From Symbiodinium natans (lineage: Eukaryota > Sar > Dinophyceae > Suessiales > Symbiodiniaceae): DNA of 64,000 nt. This document shows positions 21,916 to 33,299 of the stretch, one piece after another; position 1 is the first letter of the stretch; every line of letters starts with the position of its first letter. Position numbers and translations under genes: made by a program. Under the pieces are notes generated by a model. The model was not told where the DNA came from. It saw only the letters and a list, made by a program, of their open reading frames with translations, and did not search any database. Where the stretch lies: NCBI GenBank assembly GCA_905221605.1, contig CAJNDS010002694.1, positions 1-64,000 on the forward strand, read 5' to 3'.

Positions 21916-22743
21916 ACCCTAAACCCAACCCCAAACTCCTTCCCTGCGCCTCGCCAGGAAACTGCCGCGCGGGCGAGGGGGCCCGGCCGGCGGGGGGCAT
22001 GGCCTTGCGGTTTAGGGTTTAGGGCTGAGGGTGTAGGGTTTGGGGTTGAGGGAGGGGTTTACGTGTTGTGCGAGGTTTTGGATTTTGTTTGGGTCCTCAG
22101 GCTTTTTGGGGGAGTAGGGGCTGTAGGGCTGTAGGGATTGTGGGGGGGATGGTCTGAACCCCACCCTGTTTTGAGGGTGTCAGACTGTCAGGTCTAGGAA
22201 GGCTTGAGGGCTCGAGCGCGTTGGGGGTTTTAGGGCCTTTAGAGCTTATACGATTCAGGCTTGAGGCAGTCATTTAGCTTGTCCTTTCGGGTTGCAGACG
22301 ATGAGAACAGTAGTGGGTGTGAGTGGCGCGTGCTTGGGTTGAGGCTTTGCATTTGGGTCGCAGGCTTTCGTGTTCTGGGTTGAGTTGAGGGCTCGGCTTT
22401 GGGGTTAGTGATGCTTGAAATTGGATTCTGGAGCCTCAGTTCCTTGAAGGCATTCAGGAGGCGTAGTGGCGCAGTGGGGTATTGACGAGGCCAACCCCCC
22501 CCCCCCTCGCCGTAAATCTTAGACTCTAAAATGCTGCAACCTGGCCTTAAACCCTAAACTGGAAACTCTAAACCCAAAACCAAGCCTCCGCGGCCCTGGC
22601 CTCTGCGCGCAATGCGCGGCCGCCGGGGGAGGGCGCGCGCTGGGGCGGCGGCCCCTGGGCGCTGCATTTTTGTAGGGACTCGGCCTCACTAACTGAGCCT
22701 ACTGCACTAAGCCTACTGCTCTAAATAGTAGTCTTAAGTCTAA

Positions 22744-23175
22744 AAGCCGTCTTTTCATGAAGACAGCCTTCAAAGTTTCGTCAACCCGTTTAAGCAAGGC
22801 TTGCCGATTGACGGAGGTGTTTGGGACGACGTCATGAGGGCTTGTCCCAGATACGCTTCTGCGCGTAAAGAAGTCATCATCACTCGTAGAATAGACCTTC
22901 ACGTCGCGATGGAGGATATTTCATGGGGGAATACTATTAAGAACATCCCAGCCATGCGGCTTGTGTTAAACTTTGTTCTTACTTCCCAATGGTATTTTCC
23001 TGAAGGGCAATCTTCTACGCGACAGTCGTGGGTCGAGCTAGTCTGCGAATTCGTCCCGATGTATGGGTTCGTAGGTGGCTTTGTGACGAAAGGGATGCCC
23101 ATCTCACGTATGACCCGTAAGGTGAAAACTTACGTTGTGAAAGTGGAGACAAGTGAATGCCTGTTGGATTCCTGA
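22744..23175 (+). CDS. Unrecognised protein, 143-codon uninterrupted frame
   Basis: Open from just after TAA (22741-22743) to TGA at 23173, with no repeats inside. Contains SFVNPFKQGLPIDGGVWDDV, RKEVIITRRIDLHVAMEDIS, RLVLNFVLTSQWYFPEG and STRQSWVELVCEFVPMYGFV. There is no ATG in the first 20 codons, so the 5' end is either an upstream exon or lost. Codon choice (many T/A third positions) and lack of introns resemble a retroelement 3' end more than the GC-rich exons nearby, but I cannot name a domain. Confidence 0.5.
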   Translation, partial: KPSFHEDSLQSFVNPFKQGLPIDGGVWDDVMRACPRYASARKEVIITRRIDLHVAMEDISWGNTIKNIPAMRLVLNFVLTSQWYFPEGQSSTRQSWVELVCEFVPMYGFVGGFVTKGMPISRMTRKVKTYVVKVETSECLLDS

Positions 23176-23179
23176 TTTC

Positions 23180-25260
23180 CTTTCCCCAAGTCTGATTCTT
23201 GTTCTCTCCATCTCTCTCTTCATCGATCCTCAGACATGTCGCTAATTCAGCCACTTCGAGGCTCGTGAGGCTTAGAAGTAAGTGTCGGTAAAAAAAGTAG
23301 TCTAAACCCCTACACCCGTTAAATCAAGCCCTGAAATCGGCACATCGTAAATAAAGGCTGAAGTGGGACTGACGAACCCAATGTTCTTCAATTGGTTGAA
23401 TGTAGCTCGAACCCACAGGACTTGCGTGCTATTCAGCATTAGCATGGAAAACTTTAAGCCCCTCAACTTCTCTCGAACTTCTCTTAACTGCTTGGCCGAA
23501 ACTAAACCCGGAACCCTAAACCTTAGAGATTTTGCAACTGTAAACCTAGAACCTCTACCCACCCACTCAGCCCCAAAAAAGAGCCTACAAACGCCCAGAC
23601 TCAGTACCCCCTATTGTGACCCCCCCCTCCCCCCCAGGACTGCTGGTATGCTAAACCCTAAACCCTAAACCCTAAACCCTAAACCCTGAACCCTAAACCC
23701 TAAACCCTAAACCCTAAAGGGGGACCATCCCAGACTTCAACCCTCCAAGGCCCCCAAGGAAACCATGAGCCCAAGAGCACCCAAAAAAGCCCCCAAACCC
23801 CTAACCCCTCCTGCGAGCCCAGACACACCCCGGCATCCCAACCCCCAAGAAACCTTAAGAACTCAGAAAATGAACCCGGAACCCGAAACCCTAAATCCCG
23901 AAACCCTAAACCCCTGCCTAAGCCCTGCAGGTATCGATCGGCGCGCCTCGCCCCCCCATGAGAGGTTAATGGAGGAGGCTCCGCCAGGCGCCTGTGACAC
24001 GCGGTAGCCTGCGGCTTCGGTGCGGATGGACCAGGGTTTACGGTTTAGGGTTTAGGGATGGTTTAGTAGGGGATAGGATTAGGGGGAACTTTTGGGGATA
24101 TAGACCCTCTGAATAAGGTCCCTGTTTAAGAGAGCCAGAAGAGGGTTCAGAAGGGTCCCCTTTTAAGGGTCTCCCTTATCCTACCTAGGATTTAGGGCAC
24201 ATTAAGGAACATACCTTGTTCATGGTCAGCCCCTATGGTTGAAGGTTTGAATGCTAACAGCCAAAGCGGGGTTGAGGGTGCAGCTCAGTGTTTACAGGCC
24301 TCAATTTGGGATCGAATCTTGAAATGATGAACCCTAAGCATTACAGAAACACCAAACCTGTCATTCCTAAGCCGCAATGCGGGATGGGGCGCGGGGTTGC
24401 TGTGGTCCTGGGGCAGGGGGTGGAGGGGGAGGGGGGGGGGGGGTGTCACACCATGAACCAAGAGCCCTAAGACACGAAACCCACCTAGATCCCCCCTCGC
24501 CCTCCCACCAAAAGAAAAAGCACCTGTTCAACGCAGCCCTAAACCCCAAATCCCAAGACCCAAACCCCAAGACGCGGTGTGGGCATCTGAACCCCCACCT
24601 TGGGGCTTCTTTGGCCCAGTGAAGTTCGGGTCGTTCCTGGCAGCGGTTCTTGGGGCTGAGGGCCGAAAGGCTTAGGGGTTTAGGGGTTGAGGGTTTTGGG
24701 GTCGTCATACAAGTTTGGGGCTTTAGGGCCTTCGAGCTTCGGGGTCTGGATGAGTTTTGGGGATACGGGTTTAGAGGTTTCGGGGTTTCAGTGCTCGAGG
24801 GTTCCAGAAGGCCGCCAACACCCGAACCCTACCATTGCGGCGATTCTCTCTCCTGGTTCGGCCAGAACCTGGCTTCTTAACTGGGGCTTGCGTGCTCACT
24901 ACACCCCTCGGATTTCTTAGTAGATTGCAATCCGGGTACAGCCCCCAACAAATACGGGGTACTTTGGCACCCCAACCCCACAATACTCCGAACCCTACAA
25001 ACGACTCCTACAGGAGTCCCCTCTTTTCGCCTGGTTCTTAGTAGGGAATCGGGGAATTAGGTGGTACTCTAGAAAATCCCTGAAAGGGTATATATAGGGG
25101 AATACAGGGTACCTCATTCTCCCCATGCCCTACTAAAAGCCAGGAAGATTTTGTTACAGAGCCCTTTTCAGTTGGGAACCACGCGCTCCCTACACCCTAA
25201 ACCCTAAACCTTAAACCTTAAACCCTAAACCCTAAACCGCCCGAAAGCTCCTGGGAGCAA
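23180..25260. other. Gene-poor stretch with arrays and elements
   Basis: Contains a family E element with array (23605-23735), CCCTAAA units at 23880-23925 and TTTACGG/TTTAGGG at 24033-24056 around an exon-like core (plus reads DRRASPPHERLMEEAPPG after 'ccctgcag'), an inverted-repeat element near 24085-24190, poly-G at 24430-24443, a family J element at 25035-25140, and a CCCTAAA array at 25193-25237. No complete gene seen. Confidence 0.5.
23605..23735. mobile_element. Family E element with nested CCCTAAA array
   Basis: Left part TAGTACCCCCTATTGTGACC, right end AAGGGGGACCATCCC. A CCCTAAA array (23650-23718) sits just before the right end, opposite in position and orientation to the array in the 4231 copy. 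Confidence 0.7.
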
Positions 25261-25269
25261 ACCCCCACG

Positions 25270-25345
25270 ACTTACGTCTCAGCCAGGGCTCTGCTGCTGG
25301 TGAACGATGATGTTTCGCTGGACATTGCTTGACCTCAGAACTTTG
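25270..25345 (-). CDS. Exon-like core between arrays (25193-25237 and 25361-25385)
   Basis: Minus-strand frame QSSEVKQCPAKHHRSPAAEP then WLR ends at C|GTAAGTCG, a near-perfect donor at about 25271. A CCCTAAA array lies after it and TTTAGGG/TTTCGGG units lie before it on plus, as in the other C-core-G units. Protein unknown. Confidence 0.35.
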
Positions 25346-25559
25346 TCACTTGGGTCCTTGGTTTAGGGTTTCGGGTTTAGGGCTAGTCGCTTCTTCTCTT
25401 TGCCATAGTGGGGTGACATTTTGAATCTTTAAGGGCACTCAAATTCAATCACTAAGGAATAGAAATTTAACCTTTTGACATTATCCCAACCATGAACTAG
25501 AGAACTGAATGGGAGCCTCAAAGGCCCTGGTGGGGGGGGGGATTGTTAGGCTTAGGGTT

Positions 25560-27570
25560 CAGGATTTCTGGTTCCGGGCATCCTCGCAACTTAGGGCTTC
25601 CGGGGTTTCACAACTGCGGCTTTTTGGGTCGATGGAGGGTTTCGGACTCCAGGGCCCTGTAGAGCTCGTACTGGGCGTGTTCGTGACACAAGAGGAGGGG
25701 GAGCGTTTCATGGACATGTCCTTATACCTTGAGCATAGTTGCATTGCAAAGCTTTCGTCAAAGGCCCGCGCACCAAAGGCATCGACCCTATCAGTGAAAC
25801 AGGTTGTCTTCTCGGCCTGGATTTGGTCGCGAGTGGCTTGACATGCCGGTTCTGTGTCCAGCCTCGCTTTCCGGCAGAACCATCGTGACGTCTCCCGGCT
25901 CGAAGCTCTTCGTACCGAGCGATCCCCGACGCTACACACCCAAGTGTCTGCTTTCTTGAAGTCCCGGAAAGCAGCCCTGACTGGCGCAATCCCGATCTGA
26001 CCAGAGCAAACTTCAAACTCCCGAGACGGAGCACTGGCCTTCACGTCGCGCCTGCTGGACCGCCACGGACGTCGAGACTCAGGCGTTGAGCGGACAGCTT
26101 CAGGAGATGGATGCCACAGAGAAGCTCGTCCCAGGCTGCCTCAGCTGCCTCAGCTCACTCGACCTCCAAGAAGCCGACGCCTCTAAGTTCGCGCTGCATC
26201 ATCTTCGCCTCCCATCCCGAATGGGATAGAACGATTCCAAGAGACACCCTCCGCCTTTCTCACCTCTTCTCGCCAGGGCTGGCCGCCTGATCACACCAGC
26301 TGGGGCGATGTCAAAGGACAATCTGCCACCGGTGCTCTGAATCCTCTATCTCAACTCTTCGAAATGATTTCCTGGACGGACAGGGGCAACGCTCGGAAAG
26401 AAGCACCAAATTCGGTTGAAGGTTTGATCCCATGCCTTTGCATAATGGAGCGCGTACTGAAACTCACCAAGATTCCGGAATCCACGTTGCATCTTGAAGG
26501 AAACCGTCTTCCATCTGAAACGTGTTGCCTTGGTCAGGGTCAGGGCGAACCCCTGTTGAAACCAGGCGCTGCTTCCCTTACCTTTCAACCCCCAAGCTCG
26601 TGGGCATCAACATCTTCACCCGCCGGCTGTGCGCGAATCCCTTAGTTGCAGGCCTGGACTCGACAGCTTGATGCAAACCCCGAGCTCCACAAACCTGAGA
26701 CCTTCCAACCCAGCAATCCTTCTGATGACCCCGTTTCTTTGAGCATTCAGGGTGATGGCTTTTTTAGGGGGACCCATGCAGCGACAACCCCGCACATCCC
26801 TGTTAAACCCCCGGTCTGCGTCCCTCTCCCCCACCCCTTGGAAAGGAATGCCACAGCTCCTAGAGACCGCAGAACGCCCCTGGTCTGTCAACAGCAGCTC
26901 GTCTTTCTCGAGTTTCCGGCAATGTTCCCCACAAGGGTGGTAGAGCACCAATTGTTACACCACCATCTTCGAGCGCTCCCTCTAGCCTAGGGCGAGCCGG
27001 CATGCGCACGCAAATAAGGGTGGAGATGTCGACGAACGCTCATCGAGCTAGGGTTCCCAGCAGCTCTTATACACTTCAAAGGGTGTACACTTCAAAGGTT
27101 GCAAGGTCTTGTTGGGAACCCTCCCCTCAACGCATGTGGGGTCTGTTGGGGTCGGCCTGAGCCGGAGGCTCTTCAAGCAGGCAGTTCTAACTTGGCCAAA
27201 AGCACTAAAGAGCTGCCCATCTCGATGTCGGACATAGGCGTCCTGCTGGTGTGCGCGTTAGGAATGGCAGCATCTAGGGGGTGGTTTTCGGGTCGAGCGA
27301 TTTCAAAGACAGCGGGCTCTATGATCCTGCGTGTGTTCGGACCCTTCCTCCCTCTAGCAAGGGACATCGCAACAGAGAATTCTCCAACCATACGCCCCGA
27401 CTTTGCAGTCAGAAACTTGCAGTGATGCCAGTCCGAAGCCCCCTTGGCCCACCTTCTGAGTCTCTGCTGCTGCAACAAGCTCTTTTCGATCTCTTCCCGC
27501 CGAATTCTTTCTCTCAGGGAGGCGTATCCGCGTTGGGATTGCCGGCCTAATGTAAGAGATCCATGAGCCA
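25560..27570 (+). pseudogene. Degenerate coding relic with several frame shifts
   Basis: Successive plus-strand segments are each protein-like but in different frames: 25660-25838 (ELVLGVFVTQEEGERFMDMS), 25850-26000 (FRQNHRDVSRLEALRTERSP), 25988-26228 (TEHWPSRRACWTATDVETQA, stop at 26226), 26229-26645 (SSRQGWPPDHTSWGDVKGQS), 26650-26986 (QLDANPELHKPETFQPSNPS) and 27281-27550 (HRNREFSNHTPRLCSQKLAV). Borders lack consistent splice signals, and the frames change by one or two bases or meet single stops. I read this as a decayed former gene or mobile-element ORF. Family not recognised. Minus frames are also open over parts. Confidence 0.4.
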
Positions 27571-27968
27571 TCGCAGGTGCGGGTATCTGATTGCCGCATC
27601 TGGCATTGATCTAAAGGCATTGTTGCCATCGAGATTCTGGCCCATGTCCTGAGAAGAATCGCGATGAGAACTAGATCCCTTTGGGCCTTGTGGCGCCTAA
27701 ACCTGCGGAGTATCACGCAATGGTAGCTGAACCACTTTATCAGACCTTCAGAGTTGCTCGGTTCTGGCAAGGCACGTTCAGCACGGCCAAGATGTAGCCG
27801 TGAAGAAGGTGGGATGGATAGTCGTGAGGATTGTGCGGGCTGCTATCCTGAGAACTTCGGGACGCAAGGCTGGTCCGACCGCCAAACAAATCACCCAAGC
27901 TGGTTGACAAGGGGCGGTGCGAGATTTTGCTTGCACACTTAGGTCTCAAACCCTAAACCCTTATAAAC

Positions 27969-28106
27969 CCCAACACAATTTCTCCAAGTATCAAAGCCTG
28001 TCGCCCGAACGACCCTGTGGTAGGCGTAACACAAGAGGTTCACCGCATGAACGTCGGACAGCGTGGGGAACTCCCGGTCGAACGCGTTGGCAAAAGCCCC
28101 GGCGTC
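27969..28106 (-). CDS. Clean 46-codon exon between telomere arrays, unknown protein
   Basis: Minus exon starts after 'cgcaag' at 28106 and ends GGG|GTTTATAA at 27969, exactly 138 nt, phase 0 at both ends. It reads DAGAFANAFDREFPTLSDVH and VNLLCYAYHRVVRATGFDTW. CCCTAAA units lie at 27948-27966 and a TTTAGGG array at 28111-28196. The composition strongly suggests a folded helical protein, but I do not know the family. Confidence 0.5.
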
Positions 28107-28110
28107 CTTG

Positions 28111-28346
28111 CGGGTTTAGGGTTTAGGGTTTCGGGTTTCGGGTTTCGGGGTTTAGGGTTTAGGGTTTAGGGTTTAGGATTTAGGGTTTGGGGTTTAGCTT
28201 GCAGTTAAATCAAGGACTTTTGGCCCTGCGCCTCCCTGGCTTGGCTTTGGGGGTTTGGGCTTTTTTTGGGTTTTTTTGGGTTTATAGGGTCGAGGGTTTA
28301 GGGTTTAGGGTTTAGGGTGTAGGGTTTAGGGTTTAGGGTTTAGGGT
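28111..28346 (+). repeat. Two TTTAGGG arrays
   Basis: 28111-28196 (with TTTCGGG variants) and 28290-28346. Confidence 0.95.
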
Positions 28347-29043
28347 TTTTTGCTGTGCAGGGTTCAGCCTCATCATCTTTCTCAAGCTCATCGAGGTTCC
28401 AGGGCTCGCGCCTGGCTGTGGTCAGTTCTTGCCATTGGATCAACGCCGGACTTCTGGTGCTTCGTATTGCAAGTGAGAGGAGTGATGGAGGGATTCTGCA
28501 GGGTGGGAGATACAACAGAAACGTCAGCAGAGTGGGCATACTGGCGACAACAGATTTCAAAATCGATGGGCATCTGCCTAAGGGGTTTCAGAGCCTCCTA
28601 AACCAACAATTCGCAAAGGCTGCAATTCGACAGACAACCACCAGTCTCAATGTTATTCCCTAGCCACTTCGTACATCAAGGCTCTGAACTCCCAAGCGCC
28701 ATCCCACCCTAAACCTCAACCGAAGGAACGCACGGACTTTCCACGACACAATCCTGAAGATCCCATGAGCCCCTTGGCCTACTGTAATACTTACTGTACA
28801 GGCGCTTCATACTTCTTCAAGCTTTGACTCGCAACGTGCTTCGGGCCTCTTGGGGCATGTCATTGTGAGCACCCTCAGCCCTAACCCTAAACGCTAAACC
28901 CTCAACCCTAAACCCTAAACCCTAATTAAACCCGGAAGTGTGAGCAACCGAGCTCCTCTCAGAGAAACGACGAAAGACTGTCAATCAACCTCGGGTTCAG
29001 GAACCTCCCGTGACAAGGCCTCCAAAACCTCCTCAAAGCCCAC

Positions 29044-29182
29044 CTACAGTAAATTCCCTAAAGTTGCAACATGGTTAAAGGACGATTAGTGCTGGGATAA
29101 CCCTCTTGGGGTAGTACCCTTTAGTAACCCTCTTAGGGGGTATGAAGAGAATCATGTTGCAACTTCTGAGGGTTTACTGTAG
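29044..29182. mobile_element. Inverted-repeat element with long perfect-looking ends (family G)
   Basis: CTACAGTAAA..., AGTTGCAACATG near the left and CATG(T)TGCAACTT ... TTTACTGTAG at the right. The middle carries two imperfect repeats of 'aaccctcttggggtagtacc'. Only copy seen here. Confidence 0.75.
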
Positions 29183-29361
29183 TCCTAGTCCTGCCTTCTT
29201 CCCTGGCGTCGGTCGGCCTTCTCATCACAAGCTCCGGTGAGAAGCTCGCTGTTGAGGAGTGGGGATGAGGGGCCATGTGGCTTTTAGAGGCTTGGGCGCT
29301 TTGTGGGGCTGAGGTACAAGGATAAGGCTGGGGACGTTCAACCTGCTCGGGGTCTTGCCTG

Positions 29362-29635
29362 CTAAACCCTAAACCCTAAACCCTAAACCCTAAACCCTAA
29401 ACCCTATACCATTAAGACTGTCAGGCGCTGCCATGTCTTTGCATCCTTGTCCGGTTATGGCTCTGCAGTTTAGTGCCTGCCAAGGGTCCGGGTGAGGGTC
29501 GGCTTGTATCTTTTCAGATGTTGGTAGGGTTTAGGGGTTAGGGGTTAGGGGTTAAGGGTTAGGGGTTCGTGGTTAGGGGTCAGGGGATAGGGTTTAGGGT
29601 TTAGGGTTTAGGATTTAGGAATTATAGGGTTTAGG
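29362..29635. repeat. CCCTAAA array, exon-like core, TTTAGGG/TTAGGGG array
   Basis: Arrays at 29362-29406 and 29525-29635. The 118-bp core is open on minus (EKIQADPHPDPWQALNCRAI, then GCKDMAAPDSLNG) and ends AATG|GTATAGGG, so it is probably an exon. Confidence 0.75.
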
Positions 29636-30231
29636 GCAACCTGAGTATCCTATAAGGGGTTGCATTCCCGCAACCTGCAGAATCGCCCCCCCCCCCCCCC
29701 CCCCCCCAACCAATAGATTCGAAGACATTCCAGAAACAAAACACAAGCGCCCAACCAGTCCCAGGGCTCTGCATCCCAGCCCTCGGACCCGGAACCTCAA
29801 CACCATCCTCAACTTCTGTGCATGACGGGCTTGAGAGAGTCTTGCTAAGTAAGGTTTACAGGGTATATAGGGTTTAGGGTGGTTGCAGGGTTGATAGGAC
29901 TAACTATGGCGGTCCAACCTGTGGCCGAGGGCGTGCTGCGTCGGAGTCTGCGTCGGAGAACCTGAGAAGTCAAGGAGGTGGCGCGGCTGCAGCCCACGCG
30001 ATCACATCTGCGTAGCTATTCATTGAGGACTATTCTTTAAACTTGAAGAGAATCGGGATTCCTGGAAGACAGTAAAGGGAGTATTCCGTACTGGAAAGTT
30101 CTATGGGTATCAAACACTGAAGCATGGCTATCGACTGCTTCTCACTCTCGAGCCGAATTTTCCATTTTAGAGTTCCCAGCTGTCATCTACGGAAGAAAGA
30201 AACCTTATAAGGGCAAGCAGCTCCAAGCCAG

Positions 30232-30885
30232 AACCCTAAACCCTAAACCCTAAAGGCCTAAACCCGAAACCCTACCATCAACCTTGAATCCGTGAGTCCA
30301 CCCAACAAGCCCTAATAGCCCTTTGCGGCTGGGCTCGGGGTTTCACGTTTGGGTTTGGGCTTCGGGTTGAGGCCCACAAACCCAAACTCTGAGGGGAAGG
30401 ATGTCGGTTCTCCGTTGAGTCGGAGAGCCTTCGAATCAGTTCGATACTCTTTACCCCACCCTCGAGTGCGGTCGTTAGTTTTTAGTCACTTCTCACGGAG
30501 AGTGTTGAAGAATCGCCGCGCATCCCTGGAGTGCCCCTTTCAAAGCCGCGTCGCTGGCCAACGGCGACAGATTCGAATATCCCTGAAGTGTTTCCGGAGT
30601 GCGCGCAGGGTCCGCCTGACTATAAAGCGCCCTGGAGCGCCCACCCCCCAGAGAAGCTCGGAGTTCGTCCCGCCCAGTATCCCTCAGTGCTATTTTAGAG
30701 AAGTTTGCCGGGTAAACACCCCGGAGTGCGCACAGCCAAAAGTGTGCCGCCGAGTTATCCCGGAAGTGCCCCATCCCACTACTCTAGGGTTTAGGGTTTA
30801 GGGTTTAGGGTTTAGGGTTTAGGGTTTAGGGTTTAGGCTTAGGGCTTAGGGTTTAGGGTTTAGGGTTTAGGGTTTAGGGTTTAGT
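30232..30885. repeat. Arrays flanking a region with a recurring CCC(T/G)GAAGTGC motif
   Basis: CCCTAAA at 30232-30275 and a long TTTAGGG array at 30785-30885. Between 30530 and 30775 the motif CCCTGGAGTGCCCC and variants recurs about six times at 39-50 bp spacing. The plus frame is open for 150 codons but Arg/Ser/Pro-rich, so coding is unproven. Confidence 0.6.
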
Positions 30886-31027
30886 ATTTCTGAGGTGCCA
30901 CCGCCCCCCCCCCCCCGAATCAGAACTTTCCCGGGGGAGGCGACCGAAGTACATTAGCAACCCTAAAAGGACTTCAAGGCTTCAAGGGCTTATGTAGGGG
31001 TATTGGCTCCCTGGCAGGTTCAAATAG

Positions 31028-31793
31028 CTGCAGAAGGGAGTGCGTGAAGATTACTACAGGAACAGGCACGCTTGTAGACAAGTAGCAAGCTTCGGCCGCT
31101 TGTTTCGTAGTCCGCGTCACCTCATTGGCGCAGCTGTGCTTCAGGAAGAAGCTTGGAGGACCAAGCGACTTTGGGGGTTAACAAATCAAGCCTGCAGGTT
31201 TCGCATGGGTCAGGCCACAGGGCACATGCATATGATTGGAGACGTTCGTTCCCGCTGCTTTGGATACTGGAAGGTTTTTTTTCATCAGGAGAGAGCTATC
31301 AGGTCCTGCATCAATGGTATCGTGGTTGGCATCCTTGTTCGTTACCGGCCCGAGCTGAACAGCTGAGTTGTCCAGAAATCTGGGGGAACTAAAGGTCAAC
31401 CTTTGGGAGTTTAAGGGGATCTTATTACGCCAAAGAGGTTCAAGGTTACCTACTCTACTACTAGGGCAGCGAAAAAAACCTCCAAGAGTCTCCCCCCAAA
31501 CTCCCCAACTTGCTAATATCAGCTTTTTCAAGTGTTCCCATCGTTTTACAGGGTTTTGGGCATTCGTGTCCACCCTTACTTATTTGAATGGCTGGGGGCT
31601 GGGGGCGCTTGCTCATAAAACAACCTTTCGGTCCCGGCGCGTAATTCCTCATCGAGCGCCATGGGCAGCTCCTCTTCCTCTCCCTCCTGGCATTGAAAGC
31701 CCCATTTACATAGAAAATGAACAACTGCAATGGTATAATTGTGGACTGAACCCGAAAATTCTGCGCACAAAGCACCAGTTTCTCTGGAGCTAG
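31028..31793 (+). CDS. Unrecognised protein, two exons separated by a family B introner
   Basis: Exon 1 (about 31028-31361) reads EDYYRNRHACRQVASFGRLF, then RHLIGAAVLQEEAWRTKRLW, GQATGHMHMIGDVRSRCFG and VVGILVRYRPELN. Reading on would hit TGA immediately, but taking out the 103-bp introner (GC donor at 31362-31363, AG at 31463-31464) gives arginine at the junction and keeps the frame open for about 110 more codons (QRKKPPRVSPQTPQLANISF, then FWAFVSTLTYLNGWGLGALA and PPGIESPIYIENEQLQWYN) to a TAG at about 31791. Phase conservation is the main support. Family unknown; the 5' start is not identified. Confidence 0.5.
31364..31466. mobile_element. Family B introner with 4-bp duplication
   Basis: Starts TGAGTTGTCCAG, contains GGGGAACTAAAGGTCAACCT, ends CTCTACTACTAGGG. 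CAGC flanks both sides (31360-31363, 31467-31470). Supplies the AG acceptor, while the GC donor lies in the duplication. Confidence 0.8.
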
Positions 31794-32039
31794 CTTCAAG
31801 TTCTGTTCCGCAAGATCCAGTGTTATTATATGACTCTACTTCCTTCCTCGGAGCTCCTCAAGATAGGGTCCGGGGTTTAGGGTTCAAGGTCTATAGGGCG
31901 TATAGGGTTTTATAGGGTTTGCCGTTCTGCTCGACAAAGGTGCCCCTTCTCAGTCGTCTGCGAAAAACGGGCCGCGCCTGAACATCGCGGCACGCGCACA
32001 GAACGCTGAACCCGGACCTCTTCCCCTGAACCCTGTATT

Positions 32040-32140
32040 ACATGGCCTTAATGTTTCGAATGGGGTTTTGGGCGTCATTATCGTTTAATTGTATAGGGAC
32101 CGTAAGGGAATATCATCCGTACTTATTCCGACCCCGCATG
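32040..32140. mobile_element. Family D short repeat element
   Basis: AGGGACCGTAAGGGAATATC then 'tattccgaccccgc'. Confidence 0.6.
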
Positions 32141-32491
32141 AAACACCACATCCACAAATTTCGCTCCTCGTCCGGGAGGGTTGTGGACTCTGGCGCCGAA
32201 TCGCCATCTGCGCGGCGGAGTTGCCCCAATAAGGCAGGTTCAACGCACTATACAAGTTTAAATCAATGACTTCTGACAGTTTGATCAGTTGAGGACTTCA
32301 GGTGTTTGAGGGTGATTTGACCAGGTCCGTTGGCTGCTTTTCAGGAGAGTGCTCAGGGTCGGCTGATGTGCTTCTCCGACTTGGCCCAAGCAGCCCTGTA
32401 GGATTTAGGGTCCAGCTGGAAATCGAAACCCTCATGATCCAAGCATTCTCCCTTTGCGGTCCACGTTGTCAGCTTGCTTGTCCAGTTTCCT

Positions 32492-32573
32492 AACCCTAAA
32501 CCCTAAACCCTAAACCCCAAACCCCAAACCCTAAACCCTAAACCCTAAACCCTAAATCCCTAAACCCTAACAG
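32492..32573 (-). repeat. CCCTAAA array
   Basis: About 12 units. Confidence 0.95.
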
Positions 32574-32809
32574 AACTCAAGGCTAAAAGGCCGCTGGGCA
32601 TCCTCACACTTCAGTTCAATCTATAGGTTCTATAGGTCATGTCCATTGGGACCTCGTGGCCGATGGTCTTTGAGGCTTAGGGTTGTTGCTTAGCTTAATT
32701 AGGTGTTTGGGCGGTTTGGGGTCGGGTCATTTAAGGCCAAGGGGGGTTGGGTTCGGGGTTTGGAGTTTGGAGTTTCGGGAAATTAGGGTTTGGGGTGTAG
32801 GGTCCTTGC

Positions 32810-32930
32810 CTGGCGGGGCGTTGCGCAGCGCGCGGTGGAGTGAGCGGAACGTGCGACTCGCTGAGGAGAGGGTGTCGGTGAAGTTCGCTCGCTGCCTGCG
32901 GACGGATGGCTCCCCCGAATACGACACATA
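32810..32930 (-). CDS. Single exon, unknown protein
   Basis: Minus exon after 'gttggtctcag' (start 32930) ending CGCCAG|GCAAGG at 32810, a classic GC donor. 121 nt, reading YVSYSGEPSVRRQRANFTDT, then SASRTFRSLHRALRNAPP. Basic and Ser-rich; no domain recognised. Upstream minus frame 33066-32940 (TPSFWSFWIEFEHIVSEPAP) may be the preceding exon. Confidence 0.45.
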
Positions 32931-33299
32931 CTGAGACCAACTTGACAATCGGGGCAGGCTCGGAAACTATATGCTCAAATTCAATCCAGAAGCTCCAGAA
33001 CGATGGGGTCCGACCCTGGTCTAATCCTATACCTGATATAGTTCCAGTGGCCCCCGAATAACCCAAAACCCTAAATGACCCCTAAGGTCCCTCATTACAA
33101 AGCTGCAATGTTCTTGCATGTGGCATCCGCCAGGCCCGAACTTGTTTTTGCTGGCAAGTATGGGTGGGTTTGAAACAAAGGGGAAGGGATTGGCAAGCAG
33201 TGGCTTTTTGCCACAGAGAGAAGAGCTGATAAGAAACCGACGCGCCCATGCTCGTGAGTGGGAGAAGCACCATGGGGGGACCTCGGAACTCAACGGAGC

